DNA of 22,793 bases from Jaapia argillacea MUCL 33604 (GCA_000697665.1 KL197740.1:234821-257613); one strand, 5' to 3'. Counted from the first letter of the stretch, positions 1-10,336 are shown. Numbers and translations: made by a program. The notes: generated from the letters alone by a model not told the origin.

Positions 1-260
1 ATGATGCCAGTATGTGAGTGCATGCCATTACATGTGTGGGCCTGTGCATTCTGCTGACCAGCTGTTCCTCTATCCTTCATGATGCCAGCGTGTAAGTACA
101 TGCCATTTACATCTGTGGGCCTGTGCATTCTGCTGACCAGCTGTTTCTCTATCCTTCATGATGCTAGGATGTGAGTATATGTCATTTACATCTGTAGGCA
201 TGTGTCTTCTGCTTACTATCTGTTTTTTAATTCTTTGTTATGTTAGGATGTAAGTACTTA
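1..260 (+). repeat. 79-bp degenerate tandem repeat with intron-like splice signals
   Basis: Three and a part copies of a unit of about 79 bp begin at 1, 79, 158 and 238, each opening with a variant of ATGATGCCAG. Copies 1 and 2 are nearly identical, copy 3 is diverged, and copy 4 fades after 260. Every copy holds a consensus fungal 5' splice site, at 14 (GTGAGT), 92 (GTAAGT), 171 (GTGAGT) and 250 (GTAAGT), spaced 78, 79 and 79 nt. Copies 1 and 2 also carry a branch-point/acceptor string TGCTGACCAG about 40 nt later (52-61 and 131-140); it is degraded in copy 3. The last donor is followed by acceptor candidates at about 297 and 319 and then by exon-like sequence. Repeat structure and motifs are seen directly; use as real introns is inference. 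Confidence 0.8.
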
Positions 261-319
261 TGCTTGTTTTTTCCTTTTTTTGCCAGCATCTTACATTATG
301 ACATATTTCATGCTTTTAG

Positions 320-764
320 GATATTGAAGCAGGGTTTAAGGATCTTTTGAATGCTGCTGTACGTTTGGTTACCATTCCACATTTAGTCCATCAATTAATG
401 ATCTTCTTTAGCCTCCTGTTTGACCACAAAACATATTTGATATTGTTTTCTTCCTTGCTGGCCAGTTTTTCTTTCTACTTCAACTACTACTGTCTGACTG
501 TGTTTCTGTTTTTAACTGGCCTTATAATCATTATGCATGATCTCTTTTTTTTCAGCAAATTTCATCCTCACATGACTTTTTGGGCTGCCATTATCCACAC
601 TGCCACAGCATTTTACAACAGCAACCAGGCTAACATGTTGATGAAAGATGTAGAATCAAAGTTTTCTGGGAGGTTACATTTTGCAGAGAGGCTGAAGAAG
701 GATAAACAAGTCATTGCATCCTATGTTGATGATCTCCTGGAAATCTGTATGAAGTACACTCAAA
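320..764 (+). CDS. Exon-like fragment of an unrecognised gene
   Basis: I do not recognise the product. After an acceptor-like TTTTAG at 314-319 the plus strand reads DIEAGFKDLLNAAVRLV, then about 140 nt of T-rich, intron-like sequence ending in a strong polypyrimidine tract and CAG at 553-555. A second coding stretch (556-764) contains FHPHMTFWAAIIHTATAFYN and a charged helical part around RLHFAERLKKDKQV, and ends at a donor-like GTAGGT at 765. No start or terminal exon can be placed; sequence to about 950 stays open but looks intronic. The 79-bp repeat array lies directly upstream and could be intronic to the same gene. It could also be a remnant. Coding character is moderately supported; boundaries are tentative. 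Confidence 0.4.
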
Positions 765-949
765 GTAGGTGTTCTTGTCTCATTCTTAAGCTATGCTTAT
801 GCTTTCCTATCTACCAATCTGGCCTAAAGACCTTGCTAGCCCAGCCTAAAATTGTTTTACATCTTTTATCTTGTTATCTTGCTGCAAAAACATGTACTTG
901 TATCAGCTTTAACTCATCTATGCACTTCTCATACTCTTTATGCCTGTGA

Positions 950-2700
950 TATGTAACCTTTCATACTCAGTCCACCTAAGATTGTTGCTTGCAGCACATA
1001 TACAATTTAGTAGTTACAATGCAGAAGGAGTGTGGGCACAGACACATTGACTTGATAGTTGTCAGTGTGATACAATGTTGCTATGCAAAGCAATGTACCT
1101 ACATATCTCAATACAAACATCAGTTCTTGAACCCTTCACCAACCTCCTCTCAACAACATTATACCACCTTTCACATTCCCAAGTCCTTCTTAAGAACTAT
1201 CACCACTACCCTCTCCATCTAGGAGAACAATGACCCTATCACCCCTGCCACTGAACTCTCAATTAGTATTTGAAGCATACCATTCATTCATGGCCAAGAA
1301 AAACATAGTGGCTGTTCAGTGAATCATAATTTATTGATCAGGTACATGCAGTTGTGTGTGATTTGATTTGGTCAATGGACTCAGGGTCAGCATTAAATGG
1401 CAAAGCCAGCAAAACACCTGTCCTCTACCATTATGCAATCAACAAAATTGAATGATAGTCAAAAGCTGATAGAAGGACAACTGACTAAACAACATACTGA
1501 ACCCCATCTAGACCCTCCCTCAGCTCTCAAAAACCCTATATGCTCATTTAGATAATCTGATAAGAAGGATATAGTGGTCAGCACAGCATGCAGAGGATCA
1601 ACAGGACAACTCACCAGAACAGCCCCATCTAACATCCCTACCACTGCCCAGCCTTGCCAACTTCAACCATGCAAAGCTCCTCCTTGCCTTCATGAGCCTC
1701 CCACCTTCCCTACTCATATGTGACACAATCAGTCCCAAACCCCAATTGTACAACTGAGGAAAAGCTTACCTTCCAAGCTATGCCATCCACACTTAACCTT
1801 CTAACACAAGATGTACTTATGAGGTCTTGCACAGCCTTGATGTTGAACAGGTTTGACTGTTTCGACCATTTCACAAAATGTGTATTGAGGGAGAGCTTGT
1901 AAAGGCACTTCAATGGAGCAAGTGGGGTTGGTAAATCTTGCTGAAGGGATTGTAAATATTGCTGAGGAGTTTTGGAAGACAAGGGTAACAGTAACACTCA
2001 TCAAAGTCCAGCAACCAAAACTTCCAACAACATACACCTTCTAAAAAGTTCCTCAAAAGTGGCTCTACCAACAAACCACACCCTAACCTCTCTCAACCCC
2101 ACACCCCTACCCTCCTGCACAACCAAACTGCTCACCAACCCATCCATCTTTGCTCCCCCTCCAACTCCATTATGATTGATATTGAGTGCACAAAGACACT
2201 GAGACTGTTTGATGATTTGGATGATGAATGATGTGAAGAGGGATGCTTGAGTTGTGCATGAGATTGAGGTGCCAGTGTGTTTGATTGTTAGTCTGTGGAG
2301 GGAGGAAGGTTGGGGATTATGGTGGGGGGTTTGAGTTGCTGTGCATCCATGATTAAGGGTGTTAGGAGAGGAGGATGGGATAGGGAGTTACCAAGTAATA
2401 GCATACAGTCAACTCCTCAAGTTCTCACATGGGACCATTCAGACTCCCATTCAAAAACCCAAAAATGTCAGTGTCGGTTAGGGAGTATGATATCCCAATT
2501 GAGAAACATTGGAGTGGTTGGTGAAGCATGAGAAGAGTAACCAATAAGGAATGAAGAATTCCAGGGGTGATCAAACCACAATTACCCTGTGAGTGTACAC
2601 TTCAGTTAGCAAATAGAAATGCATATGAGGTGAGATGGGGCACCTTGAGATGGAATTCACAGAGAGTTGGGGATAGGTGGCCTAGCCAGGTGGAGAGGGA
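950..2700. other. Stretch with no recognisable gene
   Basis: Only short open frames without recognisable motifs were seen on either strand. The plus strand is C-rich at about 2040-2165 and abruptly G-rich at about 2270-2400. One minus-strand stretch (about 2160-1990) reads like protein for some 50 codons but has no start or family resemblance I can name. I assign nothing here. Confidence 0.5.
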
Positions 2701-3111
2701 TTAGATGATGGTGCCTTTGGAATCGACAAGGGTGAGGGATGGTAATCCTTGTATTTGGATTAGGGTCTCAACTTTGCTCTTGTTCTTTGTCTTAGCTTCC
2801 CTGTTCTCTTCTCTGTCAACTCTGTCTTCATCCTTGTCTTCTTCCATGATCGCACCACCAAGTGGGATCCTAGGCCTATACTCAAACTCCCTGCTCTCAA
2901 CAAAACAACTTATATTCACTTCCAACTTGCTCAGCCTCTGCAAAGCACCATTCACTAACCTGACAAGGAGAGGAGTGAATTGATCTGGGAGGTAATTGGT
3001 AGGCATATTGAGAGCAATTGGAGGGAAGTGAAGCAGAGGATTGAGATGTGGAGAGAGGAGAGAAGAGTGGTAGGGGCTGACAAGTAGGAGCTGAGGAAAC
3101 CTGGATAACAA
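2701..3111 (-). CDS. Unrecognised minus-strand ORF, possible gag-like remnant
   Basis: An uninterrupted frame of 136 codons with no recognised family. The more protein-like part starts at an internal methionine (MPTNYLPDQFTPLLVRLV), continues with a short leucine-rich helix, and then has a strongly charged acidic/basic segment around EEDKDEDRVDREENREAK, ending at the TAA or TAG near 2701. The first 30 or so residues are low-complexity Ser/Leu/Pro and may be untranslated. It lies on the same strand as the retroelements and just downstream of a TATA-bearing LTR-like stretch at 3230-3608, which is why a decayed gag-type protein is one option; a chance frame is another. Confidence 0.25.
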   Translation of the reverse strand: MLSRFPQLLLVSPYHSSLLSPHLNPLLHFPPIALNMPTNYLPDQFTPLLVRLVNGALQRLSKLEVNISCFVESREFEYRPRIPLGGAIMEEDKDEDRVDREENREAKTKNKSKVETLIQIQGLPSLTLVDSKGTII

Positions 3112-3229
3112 TCTGCAGTCAGCGTGATATCACACAGTGAAAGTGGTGGTGCAGAGTAGGACAATGATCACCAATTATCAACCAAGACCAACTAAGACCA
3201 ACAACAAAATATGCTGACTCTGGATCAGT

Positions 3230-3608
3230 TGTCAATCAGGAGATTTGAGTTTCAGGGGCAAGAAGCTTGTTCTATCTTATCTCGGTAGTCAAGGATTCCC
3301 ATGAAGAAGTCAGGTCTGATGGCTTCTCGGAGGCTTTTCAGACTTCTCAAAGGCTGGTCACTGCTTTGGAAACTGCTCAGGATACACTAAGGGCTGAGGC
3401 TCAACAGCTGGCTGAGCTTGAGTCACACTGATATTTCTGGGGTGCAAAAGTTGTTAACATTCTATCCTAGCAGTCCTTATATACTGTGGCACTTGACTGT
3501 GCATTAGGCAGGCGTAAGTGGTCCAAAAAGTTGCAAAATATAATCAGTATCCAATCAGAGCCCTTCCCCAGAGTGCAATCAATCAGAACCATGCTGCGGC
3601 TGTAGACA
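3230..3608 (-). repeat. Possible LTR (TGTC...GACA) with TATA box
   Basis: On the minus strand the stretch begins TGTCTACAG and ends ATTGACA, giving a short TGTC/GACA inverted end. A canonical TATATAAGG box sits at 3475-3483 in minus orientation, the same string as in the better-defined LTR at 9972-10533. A coding remnant ends at 3623 just upstream and an ORF follows downstream at 3111. No second copy is visible in the window and no convincing flanking duplication was found, so the boundaries are weak. Confidence 0.25.
3475..3483 (-). promoter_or_regulatory. TATA box (TATATAAGG)
   Basis: A perfect TATATAAGG on the minus strand inside the possible LTR at 3230-3608, oriented to drive transcription leftward. 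The same nonamer occurs in the LTR at 10169-10177. Confidence 0.4.
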
Positions 3609-3622
3609 CCTGTGTGATCCTG

Positions 3623-3850
3623 TCAGGACCCACATGGACAGGTACCATTTGGATAGGTCTGTGGCTGTGCAGGCCTAGGCACTTCTTTTCCATATGACAT
3701 CATGGCTTTCAAACTCTCCTGCTGCCACTCTGCTGAGATGCTGGCTTGTCTATGTGTTTCCTTGTCTTCTTTTGCCTTGGACAGTCTGATCTCCTCCTCA
3801 GGATTCCTCTCCCTTCATCCTCCCAGGGCCTCTAAAATCACAGAAAAATC
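3623..3850 (-). pseudogene. Charged, coiled-coil-like coding remnant
   Basis: The minus strand keeps one frame from about 3850 to a TGA at 3623-3625. It reads a Lys/Glu/Arg-rich helix (NPEEEIRLSKAKEDKETHRQ) followed by a Pro-rich tail ending PNGTCPCGS. The frame is cut by an internal TGA at 3815-3817, between two glycines and an arginine, which would be arginine if CGA had mutated. No family is recognised; such charged helices are common in retroelement gag proteins, but that link is inference. Confidence 0.3.
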
Positions 3851-3902
3851 ACCAAAAATTCCTTATGTGTTTGGACTATCCTAGAAACTATCTCAAGATG
3901 CG

Positions 3903-4427
3903 TGTTGTCCTAGATCCCTTAATATCAGCCAATTGAGAGTATCATACTCCATTTTTGAGGTGAATCATTGGTCTGTAGCATCTGAAGCGTTATTTCCTAA
4001 GGAATTCTGAGGTGGTAAATTGGTCTTAATGGTCTCTCTGAAGGATCTGGACATTCCCAGACATGTTTTGTGTGGGAGATAAACCTTTGAGAAAATAAAT
4101 GGAGGGTGATCGCCAAGAGACTATCTGCTCAGCACATCCTTTCCAACTTCCTTCCACTACTGATGTCTTTAAGCTCCTTAGGATCTTCCAGAAGGCCATT
4201 CAGATTGTCTCATTGGACATTATAGACATGACAAAAAGGATGACCATAATAGAGCAGACTAAGGACACTGAAAGCAACAGCTATAAACACGACAGTACAG
4301 AGGCTTTGCACAACTAATCAGAGCAATGAGAAAACAAGTGAGAGTAGGGATTGAGGGAGACATGGAAGGTGTAGAAATATGACAAAATAGAGGGGTCCAG
4401 GTACGCAACCCAGGACGATACCCAACA
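3903..4427 (-). repeat. Putative 3' LTR of the integrase-bearing element
   Basis: On the minus strand, 42 nt after the stop of the ORF at 4470, a purine-rich tract (AAGTGTGGGGCAGA) is followed by TGTTGGGTATCG, the layout of a polypurine tract and LTR start. The matching end is tentatively at 3903, where the plus strand reads TGTTGTCC, giving a 525-bp unit with TGTTG/CAACA ends. The partner 5' LTR is not visible, because the element is truncated to the right of 6939, so the left boundary cannot be confirmed by comparison. Confidence 0.35.
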
Positions 4428-4444
4428 TCTGCCCCACACTTGAG
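4428..4444 (-). promoter_or_regulatory. Possible polypurine tract
   Basis: A purine-rich run on the minus strand (CTCAAGTGTGGGGCAGA) directly abuts the putative LTR start TGTTGGG. In Ty3/gypsy elements plus-strand DNA synthesis is primed from such a tract just upstream of the 3' LTR. Position fits; no second copy tests it. Confidence 0.35.
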
Positions 4445-4469
4445 GCTATAATGTCCTCATTGCCTCTCA

Positions 4470-5344
4470 TTAGGTATCCTGTACTGGCTCATCCCTCCTC
4501 CTCATCAACCATCTCATCCCTTCATTGCGCTGTTCTAACTGCTCCCTCCCAGCCAGCCAAGCATCTTGCCTATGAAGGAGGTCAGACATACCAGTCGCAA
4601 CTGCCAACACCCCTTCATACAAGTCAAAGGAATGGGTCAGGATCCCAATGTGGGACTTGTAGGCATCACCAGAGACACCATACATGTGATGGAGGAACGC
4701 AAGGCAGCAAAGAATCTGCTCACGACAGTGGTTGAAAGTGGCCAGGAGGTTGGGGTCACTATAGGTCTCTCCTCCAAAACGCCTCAGCACTTCCTCATTC
4801 AACAGTTGAAGGATATGTCCAAACAAGATGATGAAGTAGAGTGGGTTGAAGCCATCTCTTGGGACAAGGAACAAGGTGATAGGGACAACAGGTGCTGGAG
4901 GGAAGGTAAAGGGGTTGTTGAATACTGGGAGTGGGCTGGCAGAAGGTGGTGGAGTAGGCAGATACACACAGTTGGATATTTCATCAAACACTATAGGGCT
5001 CTCCACTTCTTCTCTCCCAAATATCCTGCTAAAGGCTTCTCCAAAGGCTCCCATTCCATCCTCCTCATCCTCCTTCTTCTTCACATTATAGGTGTGATTG
5101 ATGTATAACTGGACGTACCCATCTCCCACTAGCCCATGCCATTCCCCAGGTGTGCCATCAGGCTTGGTCACCTGGAGCAGTGCACCATGGAATTGATAGT
5201 TGCAAAAGTTCTGGTCCTGGGTCTGTCCTTCTGCAGTGTGAAAAGTGATATGTCCATGGAGCTGCAGAGTAAATTCCCCAGAGCTGTCATCTGGTAGAGT
5301 GGACAGTGCGAATGGGATGACAGAACGAAAAGAGTTGACGTCAG
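4470..5344 (-). CDS. Unrecognised ORF downstream of a gypsy-type integrase
   Basis: I do not recognise this protein. It follows the integrase on the same strand and ends just before a polypurine-like tract. The frame opens after an acceptor-like CTTAG at 5345-5349. Its first part is beta-strand-like (LQLHGHITFHTAEGQ), an apparent one-base loss near 5205 shifts the frame, and it then runs open for 233 codons to TAA at 4470-4472. Visible parts are a Gly/His/Tyr-rich segment (WHGLVGDGYVQLYINH), an acidic patch, a Pro-rich stretch (PPPSASPLPVF), a hydrophobic helix (FNPLYFIILFGHILQLL), a Cys/His-containing helical part (REQILCCLAFLHHMY) and a very basic end (RWLMRRRDE). An upstream exon reading SIPDQPLY may be spliced on through the intron at 5345-5403. 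An accessory or third retroelement protein is the best reading; a captured host gene is possible. Confidence 0.5.
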
Positions 5345-5403
5345 CTAAGTGTCAGTGATCTAAGCATGCAGTAGAGATTCTTTGATATGTTGGCATAGCA
5401 TAC
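5345..5403 (-). other. Predicted 59-nt intron
   Basis: On the minus strand GTATGC at 5403-5398 pairs with CTTAG at 5349-5345, with a branch-like CTGAC at 5355-5351. Removing it joins an open upstream frame (ending IPDQPLY) to the ORF at 5344 in phase. Length and motifs match the other introns in the window. Prediction only. Confidence 0.4.
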
Positions 5404-5502
5404 AGTACAGTGGTTGGTCTGGGATAGAAATGCTCAGCAAGATTAGGTTGGAAAAGAGACTTGGGCGCTCCGATGCTCTGCTTTCTATCTCCCCTCTCCC
5501 TT

Positions 5503-6939
5503 TTACATGCCTTCTGAGAAGTTGCTGTCTTCTTCTGAAGTAGTTTCCATTGTGTCAGTTCCTTGGTCAGATTCTGACAGTCCAGCTAGCTCTAGATCAC
5601 TTGCATCCCCATCTATTACCAATGCTTCAGCATCACTCCAGCTGATGTAAGGCAACAGACAGAATCTAGCTACTCTCCTTCACATTATAGTCCTGTCCAA
5701 TTCACACAGAATGTATGATCCACCTGTTGTCTTTCTTATGACCTCATAGGGTCCTAGATACCTAGGATGGTGCTTCCTATCCATTGATTTCTCCACCTGA
5801 GTATTCCTCTTCAACACAAGTTCACCTGCCTTAAATTCCCTAGTAGAGATTCTCTGACCAAACCACTTTTCAAACTGCTGGGCAGATCTAAAACAACTGG
5901 CTGTAATGGCATCTGCTGCTTTCCATAAATCAGCTGGTTGCTTCTCTAATTGTCTAATCTACAGTGCTAGAAGTTCAATGGTCATTAAGCCACTGGAAAT
6001 TCCATCAATCATAAAGGTTGCTTCTGTCAGGTCCAGAGGGAGGACAGGGTCCACCCCAAAAAGAAGGTAATAGGGGCTGAAGCCTGTTGCATGCCTAGCG
6101 ATTATCTTATCTGCAAAGAAGGCATGATGGACTAGGTCTGGCCACTTGTGTATGCTCCCATTACATGCTTTCAGAATACTCTTCCAGATGATAAAGTGTC
6201 CTCTTTCCACAATGCCATTTGCCTTAGAGTTGTAGGGTGAAATTCTGATTTGAGGCATCTGGTACCACTTCAGCAAGGCTTGAAATGCTCCTTTCACCTC
6301 CTGTCCATTATCTGTGACCACTTCTGCAATCGTCCCATACCTGCAAATTATCTCCTCAAGAAAAAATTTGGCTAGTGTCTTTGCATTAATCTTCTTAAGT
6401 GCTCTTCCTTCTACTGCCTGAGAAAGATCATCATGTGCTGCTATAATCCAATTGAATCCTTTAGCCTTTGGCATATGCATCACATCTACATAAATCTTTC
6501 TGAATAAGGGTGCAGGGGTTGAGACCGTTGGTGGGATTTCAACCTTCTTGGTGCTCCTTATTTGACACTCATCACAGGAGCTAACATGGTGTTTGATGTC
6601 CTGGAACATATGGGGCCAGAAGAACCACTCCTTTAGCAACTTGAAGACCCCATACACTCCCTGATGACCACTCTCCTTGTAACGGCTGAGTCTTGTCAGC
6701 TTGTCACTACTGCTGCTAACCGTCTCCAGTCGACACTGGTGAGCCTCATCGTTAGAATGGTGTGAGTCTTGATTGGGAAACCTTACAATTGAACATGTGT
6801 AGAACATGTTCCTAAGTGCTACTCGAAAGTAGCTCCTTAGGGTGCTCAAAAGCAAGGGATGGTTGCATACACAACTGTCCCATATCACTGGGGCGTGTTG
6901 ATGACATGCAGAAAGATCTAGAAAGAAATAATAGGGCAT
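5503..6939 (-). pseudogene. Ty3/gypsy-type integrase, truncated and with two nonsense codons
   Basis: Integrase inserts retroelement cDNA into the host genome. One frame runs from at least 6939 to TAA at 5503-5505. In order: a zinc-binding region (GHQGVYGVFKLLKEWFFWPH, then CDECQ), an rve catalytic core with all three acidic residues (YVDVMHMP, VVTDNGQE, NGIVERGH), and a C-terminal domain (HPRYLGPYEVIRKTTGGSYI). The first zinc histidine appears replaced: RYKESGHQ where the family has a histidine before the spacer. Premature stops are TAG at 5959-5961 and TGA at 5680-5682. RT and RNase H, which precede integrase in these elements, are missing: the frame closes within 60 nt upstream of 6939. 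The element is therefore 5'-truncated and non-autonomous. Confidence 0.85.
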
Positions 6940-7165
6940 ATTGCATTCTTTGTAGGACGTGAGACACAGAAAGTGAGCTGAAAGGCTAGCTCAAAACTAA
7001 TTAGAACTCTTAAGGGTCGCCTGTTTCACAGAATGACCGTCAGTTGAGATGTTGTTAGTAAAGATATGTGAGCAAGTAAGTTACCATTTAGACTTTGTGT
7101 ATGGTACAGAGGTGCGCGAGCTGAGTTCTAATATTTTACAAGTCTGACTTGGCTGTTCACAAAGG
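6940..7165. other. Junction between the integrase fragment and the gag-like gene
   Basis: No coding sequence or LTR was recognised. It holds the breakpoint between two retroelement remnants of the same orientation. A 10-bp inverted pair (ATTAGAACTC at 7000 and GAGTTCTAAT at 7123) is present but too short to call an element end. Confidence 0.4.
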
Positions 7166-9970
7166 CTACCTATCTGACACCCAATACATAGCCCCTCTAG
7201 ACTTTGTCAATGGCTTGAATATGGTCTGAGTATAAGTCCTTCTCCCATCACAGAGGGGGAAGGCCATAAGAAGCCAGGAAGTTTGAAAATTGCCATTATA
7301 GGTAGCGGCACAATGCTTCAGCATGTGGCATAGATCCTGGTTCAAGGATGTGGTCTGGAGACAGCACATGCTGCTTCACGTTCTTCTTCCAGCCTGTCCT
7401 TCCCAGTGGTCTCCTAGTCCTCACCATGATACCCTTGTATATCCCCTGGAACCAAACCTCACATTCCTGGTTCTAGTATCTGTGCCAGTGTTTGAAGTTC
7501 AGCCAGAGTGTCATGGCATTGTCTGTTAGTCCAAGAAGGAGGTTCTTCTCCTGATACAATGTCATCAACTAGGACTGTTCTGTGTTCTGCTTGTGTGAGG
7601 CCATCCCTGATGGCTGAGGTGGAAGGGCCAGTTAAGCAATTTGCATACACATCAGGGGGACCCCACATCGTGGCTATTCACCACAGGAGGCCTCCTTCCT
7701 TCAACACTCGACGCATGTGTGGTTGTGCAAGGAGAAAATGAATAGTGTCCACATAGTTGGTGCATACTTTGCTGTAGTTAGTCCCATTCTTCCTTGCCAA
7801 GTGAGCAAATCCTCGGCCCAGCTTGTAAGCCTTGGGTAAGGGGTCCTGGCTGGCTGAGTCATGTGTGGCTGGACACTGTGGACCCATAGATTAGATGGTG
7901 GAGAGCAGGAATGTAGGTCTGAAATTGGCTCCAACCTGAATCATATATGCTGCGAATGCCTTGGGCTCCCAGTCCAGGTTAGAGGTGGCTAAATGTCATA
8001 CAAGAAGCTCTGTCCTTGGGCATGAAAGACCACCACATCTGTCAGGTTGATGTTGTGGAGTGGGACCTCGTTGTGTTGCCAGCTACCTACTGACAGAGAT
8101 TGGTTGGGAAAGGGAGCGAAGTTGGCAGTAATAAGGCAGGGATGTCATGAGTGTGGGTAGGGACAGGTAGCCTGAGTGTCATGACAGGGTAAGGACTGTC
8201 TGACCAAGGGCACCTCAGCAGCAGTGATGCACTGCGTATCTGACTAGCCAGCCCACTGCGATACTGGCACCTGGATGGAGAAGTCTGTTGAGGGGATGGA
8301 GGGTTATAACTTCGCTCCTCAACATCTGAGTATCCCCTGTATAACTGGTATGCAAAAGAGGATGGCCCTGCTAACACAGGATGTTCAGGTGACCTAAACT
8401 TGCAAGGGTGCACTGGATACCTCTGGCCTGGTGACCTGGTGGGAGACCAGTAGCTACTCTGTCAATTGAGGGAGTGGTAGCGAGGTTTGCTAAGTCAGTC
8501 CTCTAGTGGTCGCTTCTCTGGAGGGTCATTGAATCTGTCCCTTAGAGGGGTCTTACTGCATCCTCAGAATGAGCTTCCCTTGCTCCTGTGGCTGCTGGAC
8601 TCACTGCAGGAGGACCTCCTGCAATCTTGTGGTCACTCTCTCAATGATGAAGAGTACTAATACCAAGATGGTAAGCAGGACCATGATTGAGATGAAGAGG
8701 TTCAAACCAGATAGTGGGAGTCATAGATCTGCTGAGTACAAATGGAGAGGGGAGATTGCGACTTAGATCGCCCTTGATAGAATGAGTCTGGTTGAGGAGG
8801 TGTGTGAGGGGATGTTGGCCTGTCCTGAGGACAAATTGGATCGATGTTCATTGGAGGTCAAGGCAGAGGCAATGGGCTAGATAACCATGGGGGTGTAAGC
8901 TGTGGGGGGGTGGTGAACACTTGTGGTCCCTCTCAGCCGGCAATGGAGATGGGGCTCTCAGTTCATCTATTGCTAGGTTGGGGCCCAAGTTGATGTCCAT
9001 TGGAGCCACAGGCTGAAATAGGGGAATCCAATACCAAGCTGGCAGTTGTCCTGGATTTGCTGGGTCCCTTGCAGTTGCTTGTGGGTCACCCTCTACTGTG
9101 AGTGCATTGTCGCCAGAGTTACAGGCTGCCTGCAGCTCTCTCTCCTCTCTTAGAGTTGCTTCTTCTCTACTTTGGACAACTTTGGCTGGGAGGGTTGCTG
9201 GGGTTCAGATTTATTCTTAGCTGCCTTCTTCCAGTAGTGACAGCTCTTCTCCTCCTTGACTTGCTTCTTGTTCTGAAGGAATTGCACATCACTTTCGGTC
9301 TGTACGGCTTCTGCACTCCAGGCACTGTTCTGTCCCAGCTCCCATTGAAGCCATGTAGGCTTTGCCTCTGCAGCTGCTCGCTCCTTGTCACCCCAGATGT
9401 ATGTGATGGGGATGAAGTGTCAAAGAGGCTGAATGATGGTTATGAAGGGTTGGTTGATTTGTAGAATATCGACTACTGTGCCATGAACTGGGAAATCCTC
9501 TGCAAGACCTAGTTTAGCTACAATTTCCACAAAATCCTCCATGATCCAGGGGATCTGGTCCCACTGGGGTAGGGTGCAGAGATGATAGCACATGAAGACC
9601 ATCTTTACTAGGGCCTCATGGCAGCAGTCCCACATCCAGGCCATGGCTTCATCCATGGAGGGGTATAAATCATCAAGAAACCTGAGATCAGGAGTGCAAA
9701 TGTGTCATCAATACCTCCTACAATGGGGAGTACTTTGTATAAGAGGGTTTCGATCCTCATAACGTTGTTATGACAGGTGATCTCCCCATTTTGAATTCAA
9801 AGAGGGAAGGGTCGCTACTGGAGGGGTGCAATAGATAGTTGGCTGGCTTGTGGTAGTGAAAGAGCCAGCCGGGGCCCAAAGAGTAGCTCTTCTGAGGGAT
9901 GTAAGAAAGCCAGGGCTTACTTTCGTTGTACCAGTCTGGGTCGATTGCCCAGTCCGAGGGCTCCCACTGG
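7166..9970 (-). pseudogene. Degenerate gag-like gene following the LTR
   Basis: Long coding remnants, broken by frameshifts and stops, start right after the LTR end at 9972. The N-terminal block is Trp/Tyr-rich (WAIDPDWYNES, then SYSLGPGWLFHYH, then KMGRSPVITTL), with TGA at 9757-9759. After a shift near 9700 comes FLDDLYPSMDEAMAWMWDCC and a long helical part to about 9420, then a charged region (KQVKEEKSCHYWKKAAKNK) to about 9100. A hydrophobic membrane-like segment (IMVLLTILVLVLFIIE) lies near 8690-8645. After another shift, 7887-7459 reads GRGFAHLARKNGTNYSKV and RRVLKEGGLLW, and a last shifted segment ends at 7166. No zinc knuckle is seen. Position after an LTR suggests gag; the family is not recognised, and a non-gag gene of the element or a captured gene remains possible. 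Confidence 0.5.
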
Positions 9971-10168
9971 CTGTTATAAGCACCTTAGCATTAGCATAAG
10001 GTAGTGAATAAGGCTTGTAAGTCTTTCAGGTATTCTTGCTAACTAGTACTCAGGCTACAATCTTGAGGTGGTAGAGAATGACAAGGATGAGCAAACTGGT
10101 TGAAGGACACAACTAAAGCACTGTATTGTTCAAGTGGACAAGCTAGTGAAAACAGGGTAGCTAGGTAT

Positions 10169-10177
10169 CCTTATATA
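10169..10177 (-). promoter_or_regulatory. LTR TATA box (TATATAAGG)
   Basis: TATATAAGG in minus orientation, about 200 nt before the LTR end at 9972, the expected place for the U3/R promoter that would transcribe the gag-like gene to its left. Confidence 0.55.
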
Positions 10178-10196
10178 CTACAGGAACAAGGGAATA

Positions 10197-10336
10197 TTGA
10201 ACAATGCACTATGAACAATAACGAATGAGACAATGTTTAGAGACAATGGCAAGTGAGTTAAGGTTCAAGGACAATGACCATGAACAATGGATACAGAACA
10301 ATGAAGACAGAACAATGAAACAGAGGACAATGACGA
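10197..10336 (-). repeat. CAATG-type short repeats in the LTR U3
   Basis: About a dozen variants of GAACAATG, GACAATG or AACAATG (plus strand) recur at irregular 8-20 nt spacing, for example around 10199, 10231, 10245, 10271, 10281, 10296 and 10311. They occupy the U3 part upstream of the TATA box and may be promoter elements or simple-repeat expansion. Read on the minus strand they are CATTGTTC/CATTGTC. Confidence 0.6.

Noticed and set aside
3256-3431. Plus-strand coiled-coil-like frame ending ALETAQDTLRAEAQQLAELE
   Set aside because: It looks protein-like but is short, lacks a start, and overlaps a TATA-bearing LTR-like stretch on the other strand, so I did not list it as a gene.
7000-7132. 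10-bp inverted pair ATTAGAACTC/GAGTTCTAAT as a small transposon
   Set aside because: Too short, no flanking duplication and no internal support.
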